A DNA stretch of 64,000 bases from the NCBI RefSeq assembly GCF_016820445.1, contig NZ_JADHDT010000002.1, positions 248,001 through 312,000 on the forward strand. The letters run 5' to 3'. Below the pieces are notes generated by a model, which did no database searches, was not told the origin of the DNA, and worked only from the letters and a program-made list of their open reading frames with translations. The translations under genes were made by a program, and so were the position numbers. Source of the stretch: Sphingomonas beigongshangi (GTDB taxonomy: Bacteria > Pseudomonadota > Alphaproteobacteria > Sphingomonadales > Sphingomonadaceae). Below, piece after piece: positions 8,514-17,435 of the stretch. Within the stretch, counting starts at the first letter, position 1, and each line of letters opens with the position of its first letter.

Positions 8514-11279
8514 TCAATGCGCGGCTCCCCAGCTGGGACCGACGCCGATCTCGATCCCCAGCGGTACGCTGAGCCGGATCGCCGGCTCCGCGGCCGTCGC
8601 CATGACGTGTTCGATCACCGGCTTGGCACGTGCGACATCGCCTTCCGGCAGCTCGAAGACGAGTTCGTCATGCACCTGCAGCAGCATGCGCACCTGCGAG
8701 AGGCCGGCTTCGGCAAGCGCCGGCTCCATCCGCACCATCGCGCGCTTGATGATGTCCGCGCTCGTTCCCTGGATCGGAGCGTTGATCGCGGCGCGTTCCG
8801 CGCCCTGCCGCTCGTGCTGCACCTTGCTGCGGATGCGGGGGAAATGGGTCTTCCGGCCGAACAAGGTTTCCGTGAAACCGCGCTCGCGCACCTGCGTCAG
8901 CGTCTCGGCGATATATCGGTTGATGCCGGGAAAACGATCGAAATAGCGGTCGATCATCGCCTGCGCCTCGTCGGCGCCGATGTCGAGGCGGCCGGCGAGG
9001 CCCCAGCGGCTGATGCCATAGAGGATCGCGAAGTTGATCGTCTTGGCGCTGGCGCGCGTATCGCGCGTCACTTCGCCGAAAAGCTCCTGCGCGGTCAGGC
9101 TGTGGATGTCGTCGCCACGGGCGAAGGCCTCGCGCAGCTGCGGCACGTCCGCCATATGCGCCGCCAGCCGCAACTCGATCTGCGAATAGTCGGCGGCGAG
9201 GATGACGTTGCCCGGCTCGGCGACGAAGGCGTCGCGGATCTGCCGCCCGACCTCGGTGCGGATCGGAATGTTCTGCAGGTTCGGGTCGGTGGAGGAAAGA
9301 CGTCCGGTCTGGGCGCCGGTCAGCGAATAGCTGGTGTGAACGCGGCCCGTCGTCGGATTGATCTGCTCCTGGAGCGTATCGGTATAGGTGTTCTTCAGCT
9401 TGGTGAGCTGACGCCACTCGAGCACCTTCGTCGCCATCGCCGCGCCAGGCGAATCCTTGTCCGCCGCCAGCCGCTCCAGCTCGGTGACGTCGGTCGAATA
9501 GACGCCGCTCTTGCCCTTGCGGCCGCCCTTCAGCCCCATGCGTTCGAACAACACGTCGCCCAGCTGCTTCGGGCTGCCGATCGTGAAGGGGCCGCCGGCG
9601 AGCGCGTGGACGGTTTCCTCCAGTGCGGCGATCTGCGTCGAGAACGTACCGGAGAGCTGCGCCAGCGTCTCACGATCGACCTTGATGCCGCGCTGCTCCA
9701 TCCGCGCGATCACGGAGACGAGCGGGCGATCGACCATCTGGTAGATGCGCGTGCCACCCTCGACCGGCAGGCGCGCCGCGAACCGCCGCCAGAGACGCAA
9801 GGTGACGTCCGCATCCTCCGCGGCGTAACGCGTCGCGGCCTTCAGATCGACCTCGTGGAACCCCAGCGCCTTTTTGCCCGTGCCGACGACGTCCTTGTAG
9901 GCGATGCAGCTGTGCGACAGATGCGTCGCGGCAAGCTCGTCCATGGCGTGGCCGTGCAGCCCCGCGTCCAGGTCGAAGCTCATCACGATCGTGTCGTCAT
10001 AGGGCGCGACCCCGATGCCGCGCCGGCCGAGCACGATCATGTCGTATTTGAGGTTGTGCCCGATCTTGAGAACGCTCGGGTCCTCGAGGAGCGGCTTCAG
10101 CTTCGCCAGCGCTTCCGTTATGTCCAGCTGCGGCGGCCGTTCGGCGAACATGTCGGTCCCCCCATGGGCAAGGGGCACGTAGCAGGCGAGATTGGGCGCG
10201 AGTGCCATCGACACCCCGACCAGCTCGGCAAGCATCGGGTCCTTGGCGGTCGTCTCGGTATCGATCGCGACCCAGCCCTGATGGCGCGCGACCTGTATCC
10301 ACCGGTCGAGCGCCGCGACGTCGACGACCGTCTCATAGCCGTCGTGGTTGCAGGCGGGCTCCTCGTCGTCGAACGCGACGTCGGTGGCCGATTCGGGCAC
10401 CGGCGCATCCGCGACCTCTCCCAGTCGCGTCAGGAGGGAGCGGAAACCGTGATGCTCCAGGAACGCCCGCAACGGTGCGTCCGGAATGCCGTCCGCCAGC
10501 GACAATTCCTCCAGCGGCTGCGGCAGCGGCACGTCGCACGCCAGTTCGACCAGCTTGCGGCTCAGCCGCGCCGCCTCGGCATGGTCGATGAGATTCTCGC
10601 GCAGCTTGCCCTTCTTCATGCCGTCCGCCGCGGCGAGCACGCCCTCGACGTCGCCATGCTCCAGGATGAGCTTTGCCGCCGTCTTGGGGCCGACGCCGGG
10701 CACGCCGGGCACGTTGTCGACGCTGTCGCCCATCAACGCCAGCACGTCGCCGAGCTTCTCCGGCCCGACACCGAATTTCTCGACCACCGCCTCCGGCCCG
10801 AGACGACGGTTGTTCATCGTGTCGAGCATGTCGACCGACGGATCGGTCATCAATTGCATCAGGTCCTTGTCGGAACTGACGATCGTCACCTGCCAGCCCT
10901 GCGCCAGCGCCGCCTTGGTATAGCTCGCGATCAGGTCGTCCGCCTCCCAGCCCTGTTCCTCGATACAGGGAAGCGAGAAGGCGCGCGTCGCGTCGCGGAT
11001 CATCGGGAACTGGGGAACCAGATCCTCCGGCGGCGGCGGACGATGCGCCTTGTACTGGTCGTAGAGTTCGTTGCGGAACGTCTGGCTCGACTTGTCGAGG
11101 ATGACCGCCATGTGCGTGGGGCCGTCCGCCTTGTGCAGATCGTCGGCGAGCTTCCACAGCATCGTCGTATAGCCATAGACGGCGCCTACCGGCTCGCCAT
11201 GCTTGTTGGTGAGCGGCGGCAGCCGGTGATAGGCACGGAAGATATAGCCCGAGCCGTCGACGAGATAGAGATGGGGCAT
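8514..11279 (-). CDS. polA: DNA polymerase I
   Basis: A 921-residue three-domain enzyme. The N-terminal 5'-3' exonuclease (about 1-290) shows YLVDGSGYIFRAYHRLPPL and the helix-hairpin-helix GDSVDNVPGVPGVGPKTAAKL. The central 3'-5' proofreading domain carries WVAIDTETTAKDP, so the acidic residues appear intact. The C-terminal polymerase domain has ADYSQIELRLAAHM, RASAKTINFAILYG and VHDELVFELP, the metal-binding and dNTP-binding motifs. It acts in Okazaki-fragment maturation and repair synthesis. Length is normal for the family. Confidence 0.97.
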   Translation of the reverse strand: MPHLYLVDGSGYIFRAYHRLPPLTNKHGEPVGAVYGYTTMLWKLADDLHKADGPTHMAVILDKSSQTFRNELYDQYKAHRPPPPEDLVPQFPMIRDATRAFSLPCIEEQGWEADDLIASYTKAALAQGWQVTIVSSDKDLMQLMTDPSVDMLDTMNNRRLGPEAVVEKFGVGPEKLGDVLALMGDSVDNVPGVPGVGPKTAAKLILEHGDVEGVLAAADGMKKGKLRENLIDHAEAARLSRKLVELACDVPLPQPLEELSLADGIPDAPLRAFLEHHGFRSLLTRLGEVADAPVPESATDVAFDDEEPACNHDGYETVVDVAALDRWIQVARHQGWVAIDTETTAKDPMLAELVGVSMALAPNLACYVPLAHGGTDMFAERPPQLDITEALAKLKPLLEDPSVLKIGHNLKYDMIVLGRRGIGVAPYDDTIVMSFDLDAGLHGHAMDELAATHLSHSCIAYKDVVGTGKKALGFHEVDLKAATRYAAEDADVTLRLWRRFAARLPVEGGTRIYQMVDRPLVSVIARMEQRGIKVDRETLAQLSGTFSTQIAALEETVHALAGGPFTIGSPKQLGDVLFERMGLKGGRKGKSGVYSTDVTELERLAADKDSPGAAMATKVLEWRQLTKLKNTYTDTLQEQINPTTGRVHTSYSLTGAQTGRLSSTDPNLQNIPIRTEVGRQIRDAFVAEPGNVILAADYSQIELRLAAHMADVPQLREAFARGDDIHSLTAQELFGEVTRDTRASAKTINFAILYGISRWGLAGRLDIGADEAQAMIDRYFDRFPGINRYIAETLTQVRERGFTETLFGRKTHFPRIRSKVQHERQGAERAAINAPIQGTSADIIKRAMVRMEPALAEAGLSQVRMLLQVHDELVFELPEGDVARAKPVIEHVMATAAEPAIRLSVPLGIEIGVGPSWGAAH

Positions 11280-11399
11280 CGCCCCTGCCGCTTAGCGGAT
11301 CGCGGGAAGGGGGCCAATCCATCTCGACGCCGGCCGTACCGAAGTCGCGGGACTGTGGCCTTCGTGTCGCTGTCGGCGACCCTGGATGTGCGGGGCGCG

Positions 11400-11480
11400 G
11401 CGTGGTGACTAGGCGACCGGATTCCGATCCCCTTGCGGGGACGCGGTGCCGCGCCGATCCAGCCTCGCCGGACTGCACAC
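11400..11480. repeat. Possible decayed copy of the 133-bp intergenic element
   Basis: Within the 290-base gap between polA and the beta-lactamase-like gene, bases 11441-11480 read GCGGTGCCGCGCCGATCCAG followed by CCTCGCCGGACTGCACAC. This resembles the right end of the element at 1043-1175 but with the terminal hairpin degraded. The left half is hardly recognisable, although GACTAG occurs at 11407-11412. It is listed as a probable remnant only. No coding region is seen in the rest of the gap. Confidence 0.4.
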
Positions 11481-11569
11481 GGGAGAGGACCGCGTCGACT
11501 GGCGTCCCCATCCGCGCCTAGCGCCCCGCGCCGCCTTGTCGACGCGGGCTTCGTCAGCGACAGCGACCG

Positions 11570-12670
11570 TCAGCGGCGCGATCCCTCCGCATAGTCCGCC
11601 ACGGCGGCGGCGACGCCCGCGATCAGCTGCTGCCGTTCGCGGATCGGTCGGCGGCTGTCGCCGATCATGACCGCGATCGCATAGCGGCGCCCGTCGGGTG
11701 CGGTGAGCAGGCCGACATCGTTGAAGCCGGCGTTGCGGCTGCCGAGATCCTGCCCCGTCCCGGTCTTGTGTGCGATCTTCCAACCCGCCGGCAGCGCCGA
11801 GCGCAGCCGGGCGCGGCCGGTGATCGAAGCCCCCATCGTATCGAGCAGGATGCGGGTCGAGGTCTCGGTGAACAACTCCCCCCGCGCAAGGCGCGCGAGC
11901 GCGTCCGCGATCGCGAGCGGCGCCGCGCCGTCGGGCGGATCGTTGACATAGGCGTCGAGCGCTGCGGCACGAACTTCGGGCGCGAGGCGCGAGCGCGCGA
12001 GTTCGAAGCCGTTGCCCTTCGACATCGTCGCCTGGTTCCAGGTCAGGCCCGCCGTCTTCGCTTGAAGCAGACGTTCGCCCGGACCGAAACGGATGTCGCC
12101 GAGCTGCTTGCGCTCGATCATCGCGCGGACGGCGGCGGGGCCGCCGACATAGGTGAGCAGCCGGTCGTTGGCGGTGTTGTCGCTCATCGTCAGCGCGCGT
12201 TTGAGCAATTCGCCGACCGTGGTGTGATAGCCATCGCCCTTCACCAGCATCGCGATCGGCTGATGGAAGAGCGTCAGGTCCTCGGTTCTGACGACGATCG
12301 GGTCGTCCAGACGTGCCTTGCCCTGGTCGCGCAGGTCGAGCAGCGTCATCGCCACCCACAATTTGCTCACCGATTGCTGGGGCATGCGCGTGCGCGCGCC
12401 GGGCGAGGCGACGGTCCAGCCCTCGTCCACGCCGCGAATGGCAATCCCGAACTTGCCGTCGAAACCGTCGGCAAGCCGCTGGATCGCCTGGCTCAGCTGC
12501 GCTGGCGCAACGCGGCGGGCAGGGGGGGCGGCGGCGGGAATCGGGATCGATATCTCCGCCGGCGGCGTCGTCACCGGAGCCCGGGTGCTGCCCGCCGGAT
12601 GCGATGTCGAACCGCAAGCCGCGGCGAGCGAAAGGAGAAGGAGAGGAGCCGACCGGCCAAACGCATACAT
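11570..12670 (-). CDS. Class A beta-lactamase-like serine hydrolase, lipoprotein
   Basis: A 366-residue predicted lipoprotein: the hydrophobic start (SAPLLLLSLAAAC) ends in a lipobox cysteine at residue 19, followed by a Pro/Ala-rich linker to about residue 55. The serine beta-lactamase/transpeptidase motifs are present: SVSK at 100-103, SDN at 163-165 and KTG at 302-304. The usual omega-loop ExxLN is not obvious. The best candidate by spacing is ERLLQ at 199-203 (Gln where Asn is expected), followed by an insertion of about 30 residues before the DxxxxP region. It could be a beta-lactamase or another periplasmic PF13354-type hydrolase. An alternative start 21 bases upstream (12691) is possible. 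Confidence 0.82.
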   Translation of the reverse strand: MYAFGRSAPLLLLSLAAACGSTSHPAGSTRAPVTTPPAEISIPIPAAAPPARRVAPAQLSQAIQRLADGFDGKFGIAIRGVDEGWTVASPGARTRMPQQSVSKLWVAMTLLDLRDQGKARLDDPIVVRTEDLTLFHQPIAMLVKGDGYHTTVGELLKRALTMSDNTANDRLLTYVGGPAAVRAMIERKQLGDIRFGPGERLLQAKTAGLTWNQATMSKGNGFELARSRLAPEVRAAALDAYVNDPPDGAAPLAIADALARLARGELFTETSTRILLDTMGASITGRARLRSALPAGWKIAHKTGTGQDLGSRNAGFNDVGLLTAPDGRRYAIAVMIGDSRRPIRERQQLIAGVAAAVADYAEGSRR

Positions 12671-12880
12671 ACGGATATTGAATGGCCCCATCGCGAGAGC
12701 GGTAGCCCGATCCATATCCGCCAGATCATCGCGCGAAACCGGCGACGGCGCACGGTGCGACGAGCCGCCGCTGCGGCGCGGCGAACCGCAGGAAGCGACC
12801 AACCGCCGCCGCACGGCGCAACCATGGCGTCAGGCACCCGTTCTCCGGCGATTACCACCGTTTTCGCAAGGAGATGCCCC

Positions 12881-14665
12881 GTGGCCGAGATGACCAGCGA
12901 CTTTTTCGTCGAGCGCCTGAAGGCCTGGGGCGTCACGCGTATCTACGGCTATTCCGGCGATGGCATCAACGGCGTGCTCGGCGCGTTGCAGCGCGCCGAG
13001 CGCAAGGGCGAAGGCATCGAGTTCGTCCAGGTGCGGCACGAGGAGATGGCCGCATTCATGGCGAGCGCGCATGCCAAGTTCACCGGCGAGATCGGCGTCT
13101 GCCTGTCGACCGGCGGGCCAGGCGCGACGCACCTGCTGACCGGCCTGTACGACGCCAAGCTGGATCATGCCCCGGTCTTCGCGATCGCCGGGCAGGCAGA
13201 GACGACGGTCCGCGGCGCCAGCTACCAGCAGGAGCTCAACCTCGACCGCATTTTCGCGGACGTCGCCGATCATGTGCAGGAGGTGACGGCACCCGCGCAG
13301 GTGCGCCATGTCACCGACCGGTCGATCCGCAGTGCCCTGGCGCGCAACGGCGTCGGCGTCGTCGTGCTGCCCAAGGACGTGCAGGACGAGCCGTACAGCG
13401 ATCCCAAGGTCGCGCACGGCTTCACCCGATCCGGACCCGGCTACGTCCGGCCGCGCATCGTGCCGCAACCCTCCGAGCTGCGCCGTGCTGCCGACATCCT
13501 CAACGCCGGCAAGCGCGTCGCCGTCCTGATCGGCGCGGGCGCTCGAGATGCCGCGGACGAGGTGGAACGCATCGCCGGCCTGCTCGGCGCGGGCGTCGCC
13601 AAGGCGTTGCTCGGCAAGGACGTGCTCAGCGACGAATTGCCCTTTGTCACGGGGGCGATCGGCCTTCTCGGTACCAAGCCGTCCTGGGACATGATGCAGG
13701 ACTGCGACACGCTGTTGATGATCGGCACCGGTTTTCCCTGGGCCGAATTCCTGCCACCCGACGGACAGGTGCGCTGCGTGCAGATCGATGTCGACGCCGG
13801 CATGCTGTCGCTGCGCTATCCGGCGGACGTGCCGCTGCACGGCGGCGCGAAGGAGACGCTCGAAGCGCTGATCCCGCTGGTCGAGGCGAAGGGTGATCGC
13901 AGCTGGCTGACCGGGATCGAGGCGAATGTCGCGACATGGTGGCAGACATTGGAGGAGCGTGCGCATGCCGCGGCGAATCCGGTCAATCCGCAGCGGGTGG
14001 TGTGGGAGATGTCGCCACGCCTGCCCGCGAACGCGATCGTGACGTCGGACTCGGGCAGCTGCGCCAATTGGTATGCGCGTGATTTCAAGGTGAAGCGCGG
14101 CCAGCGGTCGTCGCTGTCGGGCGGACTTGCGTCGATGGGCGCGGCGGTTCCCTATGCCATTGCGGCGAAGTTCGCCTATCCGGAACGGCCGGTCGTCGCG
14201 CTGGTCGGCGACGGCGCGATGCAGATGAACAATCTCGCCGAGATGATCACCGTCCAGAAATACTGGCAGCGCTGGTCCGATCCGCGCTTCGTCGTCTGCG
14301 TGTTCAACAACCAGGATCTGAACGAGGTGACGTGGGAACAGCGCGTGATGGAGGGCAACCCCCGTTTCGAGACGACGCAGGACCTGCCCGACGTGCCTTA
14401 TGCCAGATTCGCCGAGATGATCGGGCTCAGGGGCATATTCGTCGACGATCCGGACGACCTGGCCGCGGCCTGGGATGCGGCACTGGCGTCCGATCGTCCA
14501 GTGGTGCTGGAAGTGAAGACCGACCCTAATGTCGCGCCGCTGCCGCCGCACGTGACGCTGGCGCAGGCAAAGGCCTTCATGACGTCGATGGCGAAGGGTG
14601 ACCGGGGCGCGGGACAGGTGATCGCCGACACCGCCCGCCAGCTGTTCAAGGAACTGACCGGCTGA
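12881..14665 (+). CDS. Thiamine-diphosphate enzyme of the pyruvate oxidase/PoxB type
   Basis: A 594-residue ThDP-dependent enzyme of the acetolactate synthase/pyruvate oxidase superfamily. The catalytic glutamate is in VRHEEMAAFMASAHAKFTG, the central domain carries the expected dinucleotide-fold glycines (VAVLIGAGARDAADEV), and the ThDP/Mg motif runs from LVGDGAMQMNN to FNNQDLNEV. These enzymes decarboxylate 2-oxo acids such as pyruvate; the substrate and electron acceptor cannot be assigned here. The GTG start at 12881 is supported by AAGGAG seven bases upstream. The gene diverges from the beta-lactamase-like gene. Confidence 0.88.
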   Translation: MAEMTSDFFVERLKAWGVTRIYGYSGDGINGVLGALQRAERKGEGIEFVQVRHEEMAAFMASAHAKFTGEIGVCLSTGGPGATHLLTGLYDAKLDHAPVFAIAGQAETTVRGASYQQELNLDRIFADVADHVQEVTAPAQVRHVTDRSIRSALARNGVGVVVLPKDVQDEPYSDPKVAHGFTRSGPGYVRPRIVPQPSELRRAADILNAGKRVAVLIGAGARDAADEVERIAGLLGAGVAKALLGKDVLSDELPFVTGAIGLLGTKPSWDMMQDCDTLLMIGTGFPWAEFLPPDGQVRCVQIDVDAGMLSLRYPADVPLHGGAKETLEALIPLVEAKGDRSWLTGIEANVATWWQTLEERAHAAANPVNPQRVVWEMSPRLPANAIVTSDSGSCANWYARDFKVKRGQRSSLSGGLASMGAAVPYAIAAKFAYPERPVVALVGDGAMQMNNLAEMITVQKYWQRWSDPRFVVCVFNNQDLNEVTWEQRVMEGNPRFETTQDLPDVPYARFAEMIGLRGIFVDDPDDLAAAWDAALASDRPVVLEVKTDPNVAPLPPHVTLAQAKAFMTSMAKGDRGAGQVIADTARQLFKELTG

Positions 14666-14669
14666 GGGC

Positions 14670-15074
14670 TCAGATCAGCGCGAGCTCGGCGAGCTTGCCG
14701 ACGAGCGCCGGGGGCAGGCCGGCCAGGCCCGTGGCGTCGCCGCCCAGGTCGGCGGGCGCATCGCCCGCTTCGAGGTATCGCCACCCCTGGTGCGCGCGCT
14801 TGGGCCGCGACTGGACGATGACCAGCGCCGGGTCGATGTGGATCGCCACGCGCCCGCCTTCCGCCTCGCCGAAGGCCAGGATCGGCGAGCGCGCGACGAG
14901 CTGGTGCTTGACGATCCAGAACAGCGATCCTTGCCCCGCGACCTCTTCGTGCCGCTTGGGCAGGTAGCGCGTCGTCAGGAAGACCGGACCATCCTTGGCG
15001 CGCAGGGCGAGGCGATCGGCGAGCTGGTCGACGCTGGTCGCGCCGAACGCCACTTTGGTGAGGTGCAGGGCCAT
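14670..15074 (-). CDS. DUF1489 family protein
   Basis: A 134-residue protein that fits the DUF1489 family by length and by its conserved start (MALHLTKVAFGATSVDQL) and core (FLTTRYLPKRHEEVAGQGSL, WIVKHQLVARSPILAF). The function is unknown; the family is widespread in alphaproteobacteria and typically a single cytoplasmic domain without signal or membrane segments, as here. It ends four bases from the convergent ThDP-enzyme gene and is followed upstream by an 84-base gap to mgtE, which is on the same strand. Confidence 0.88.
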   Translation of the reverse strand: MALHLTKVAFGATSVDQLADRLALRAKDGPVFLTTRYLPKRHEEVAGQGSLFWIVKHQLVARSPILAFGEAEGGRVAIHIDPALVIVQSRPKRAHQGWRYLEAGDAPADLGGDATGLAGLPPALVGKLAELALI

Positions 15075-15158
15075 GTGCTGCCCATGTGGGTCAGGGGCTT
15101 AGGAGTGGCAAGTCGGGCTGCGACCCGTGCGTCGAGAAGACCGGCAGCGATAGGACGG

Positions 15159-16565
15159 TCAGCCGCCGAGACCCCACAGTGTCGCAAGGCCGAGGAAGGA
15201 GAAAAAACCCATCACGTCGGTCGCCGTCGTCACGAACACCGCCGAGGACACGGCGGGGTCGACGTTGGCCTTGTCGAGGGCGACGGGCACGATCACGCCG
15301 ACGAGTCCGGCGACGAGGCTGTTGATCATCATCGCGAGCGCGAAGACGATGGACAATTGCGCGTTGCCGAGGATCACGTAGCTACCGAGCGCGCCGACCA
15401 GGCCCAGCGCGACGCCGTTGCACAAGGCGATGCGGAACTCGCGCAGCAGCATGCGGACGGTGTTCGAACTGGTCAGCTGGTTGGTCGCCAGCGCCCGCAC
15501 GACGACGGCGAGCGTCTGCGTGCCGGCATTGCCGCCGAGCGCGGAAACGATGGGCATGAGCGCAGCAAGCAGCGCGAAGCGGCCGATCTCGCCCTGGAAG
15601 AGGCCGACGACGGAAGCGGAGAGGATCGTCGCGCCGAGGTTGACGACCAGCCAGGCGACGCGGCTGCGCACGGTCAGCCGGATCGGCTCGTTGATGTCGC
15701 CCTCGCCCGCGCCGGACAGGCGCAGCGCGTCCTCGCCCGCCTCCTGCTGGATGATGTGGACGATGTCGTCGACCGTGATCATACCGACCAGCCGCTCGTC
15801 GTCGTCCACCACCGCAGCGGAGATCAGCGCGTATTTCTGGAAGCGCAGCGCGACCTCCTCCTGGTCCATGTCGACCGGGATCAGCGTCTGCTCGCGCTTC
15901 ATCACGTCCGACATGGCGATGCCGCGGGGCGTGCGCAGGATCCACGACAGCTGGCAGGTCCCTACCGGGTGGTGGCCCGCATCGACCACGAAGATCTCCC
16001 AGAAATCGGTCGTGAGTTCCTCGTGGCTGCGCAGGAAGTCGATAACGTCGCCGACGGTCCAATGCTCGGGCACCGCGATCAGCTCGCGCTGCATCAGGCG
16101 GCCTGCGGATTCCTCGGGGTAGGACAGCGCCTCCTCGATCGCGGCGCGATCATCGGGGTCGAGCGCGCGCAGTACCGCGCGCTGCTCGTCCTCGTCCATG
16201 TCCTCGATGATCGCGACCGCGTCGTCGGTATCCAGCGCAGCGGCGATGTCCGCGACCTGATGCGGCTCCAGCGCATCGATCAGCGTCTCGCGGACATAGT
16301 CGTTCATTTCCGCAAAGACGTCGCCGTTCAGCTGGTCGGCGACGGCGCGGGCGAGGGGACCGCGATCGTCCTCGGGCACGATCTCGAACAGGTCGGCAAG
16401 ATCGGCGGGATGGAGCGGCTCGACGAGGTCGCGCGCTTCCTCGTCATTATGGTCGCGGACCGCCTCGAGCACCGCATCGACGAATTCGGGGCGCAGGCGG
16501 TCGTCCTCGTCGAGCTCGGTCTCGCCGTCCTCGTCGATCACCTCGGGAAGTTCGTGCTCGCTCAT
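15159..16565 (-). CDS. mgtE: Magnesium transporter MgtE
   Basis: A 468-residue protein with the MgtE layout. An acidic N-terminal superhelical domain (about 30-150) leads to two CBS domains (about 155-280, including DFWEIFVVDAGHHPVG and LVGMITVDDIVHIIQQEA). The transmembrane MgtE domain (about 300-468) contains the pore motif PIVSALGGNAGTQTLAVVVRAL. The CBS region senses cytoplasmic Mg2+ and gates the channel in characterised members. The start at 16565 has GGAGG about seven bases upstream; an upstream in-frame ATG at 16640 is poorer. A second divalent-cation transporter (CorA/ZntB type) occurs at 37303. Confidence 0.94.
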   Translation of the reverse strand: MSEHELPEVIDEDGETELDEDDRLRPEFVDAVLEAVRDHNDEEARDLVEPLHPADLADLFEIVPEDDRGPLARAVADQLNGDVFAEMNDYVRETLIDALEPHQVADIAAALDTDDAVAIIEDMDEDEQRAVLRALDPDDRAAIEEALSYPEESAGRLMQRELIAVPEHWTVGDVIDFLRSHEELTTDFWEIFVVDAGHHPVGTCQLSWILRTPRGIAMSDVMKREQTLIPVDMDQEEVALRFQKYALISAAVVDDDERLVGMITVDDIVHIIQQEAGEDALRLSGAGEGDINEPIRLTVRSRVAWLVVNLGATILSASVVGLFQGEIGRFALLAALMPIVSALGGNAGTQTLAVVVRALATNQLTSSNTVRMLLREFRIALCNGVALGLVGALGSYVILGNAQLSIVFALAMMINSLVAGLVGVIVPVALDKANVDPAVSSAVFVTTATDVMGFFSFLGLATLWGLGG

Positions 16566-16672
16566 CGCTACCTCCCTCCGGTTCGCGCGGGCCGGCCTTA
16601 CCCGCAGCCTTTGCGATTTGCCAGCGGGACGAAGCGACACTACCTGCGCGCCAGCAACAAGAGGAGCCGATC

Positions 16673-17146
16673 ATGGCCGACACCGAATATCAGACGCTGA
16701 CGCTCACGCTCGACACCAACGACGGCGAGGGCGGCGACGTCACGATCCGCCTGCGTCCGGACTTGGCGCCGAGCCACGTCGCGCGCATCGCGGAACTGGC
16801 CAACGAGGGCTTCTACGACGGCGTCGTCTTTCATCGCGTCATCCCCGGCTTCATGGCGCAGGGCGGTGATCCGACCGGGACCGGCATGTCGGGTTCCGAC
16901 AAGCCGAACCTGAAGCAGGAATTCTCGAAGGAGCCGCACGTGCGCGGCGTCTGCTCGATGGCGCGGACGATGGATCCGAACTCGGCGAATAGCCAGTTCT
17001 TCATCTGCTTCGACGACGCGCGCTTCCTCGACGGTCAATATACCGTCTGGGGCGAGGTGACCGACGGCATGGAGCTGGTCGACGCGCTGCCGAAGGGCGA
17101 GCCGCCCGCGAATCCCGGCAAGATCGTCAAGGCACGCGCGGCCTGA
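16673..17146 (+). CDS. Cyclophilin-type peptidyl-prolyl cis-trans isomerase
   Basis: A 157-residue single-domain cyclophilin without signal peptide, so probably cytoplasmic. Key active-site segments are present: FHRVIPGFMAQGGDPTGTG (with the catalytic arginine), SMARTMDPNSANSQFFICF and FLDGQYTVWGEVTDGME. It catalyses proline isomerisation during folding. The start has AGAGGAG a few bases upstream. A GC-rich hairpin (17154-17181) follows the stop and separates it from the convergent Flp pilin gene. Confidence 0.94.
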   Translation: MADTEYQTLTLTLDTNDGEGGDVTIRLRPDLAPSHVARIAELANEGFYDGVVFHRVIPGFMAQGGDPTGTGMSGSDKPNLKQEFSKEPHVRGVCSMARTMDPNSANSQFFICFDDARFLDGQYTVWGEVTDGMELVDALPKGEPPANPGKIVKARAA

Positions 17147-17153
17147 CGCGGCC

Positions 17154-17181
17154 GGCGGACCGGTCGTCGCGCCGGTCCGCC
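17154..17181. terminator. GC-rich hairpin between convergent genes
   Basis: A perfect inverted repeat with arms GGCGGACCGG and CCGGTCCGCC and an eight-base loop lies between the cyclophilin stop (17146) and the Flp pilin stop (17192). There is no T-run, so it is a plausible but not classical bidirectional terminator. Confidence 0.6.
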
Positions 17182-17191
17182 ACCGACGATG

Positions 17192-17362
17192 TCAGCTGGC
17201 CTTCAGGTTCGACGTGACGTTGCCGAAGGTCGTCTGAAGCTTGCCGCCGAGCCCCTTCATCGACGCGATCGCGGCAATGGCGATCAGCGCCGCGATGAGG
17301 CCGTATTCGATCGCAGTCGCGCCCTGCCGACTGCCGATCAACGCCCTGACAATTCGAATCAT
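17192..17362 (-). CDS. Flp/Fap-type pilin
   Basis: A 56-residue prepilin with the class IVb signature. A short basic leader (MIRIVRALIGSRQG) ends in glycine, and after the predicted prepilin-peptidase cut the mature protein begins ATAIEYGLIAALIAIAAIAS, including the conserved Glu-Tyr pair at mature positions 5-6. A short C-terminal tail (GGKLQTTFGNVTSNLKAS) follows. Such pilins form tight-adherence (Tad) fibres. No tad/cpa assembly gene, prepilin peptidase or second pilin lies nearby, so the assembly machinery must be elsewhere. GGGAG lies about twelve bases before the start. Confidence 0.9.
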   Translation of the reverse strand: MIRIVRALIGSRQGATAIEYGLIAALIAIAAIASMKGLGGKLQTTFGNVTSNLKAS

Positions 17363-17435
17363 TGCACTTTCGCTCCCGTTTGCCGGGGGGCATGTGCGGG
17401 CGAATTCTTGACGCTGCGTTAAGCCTGTCATCCGA

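Noticed and set aside
8517..11408. A 963-codon plus-strand frame antisense to polA
   Set aside because: polA on the other strand has all catalytic motifs. The antisense frame is Arg/His/Asp-rich and typical of a mirror frame in high-GC DNA.
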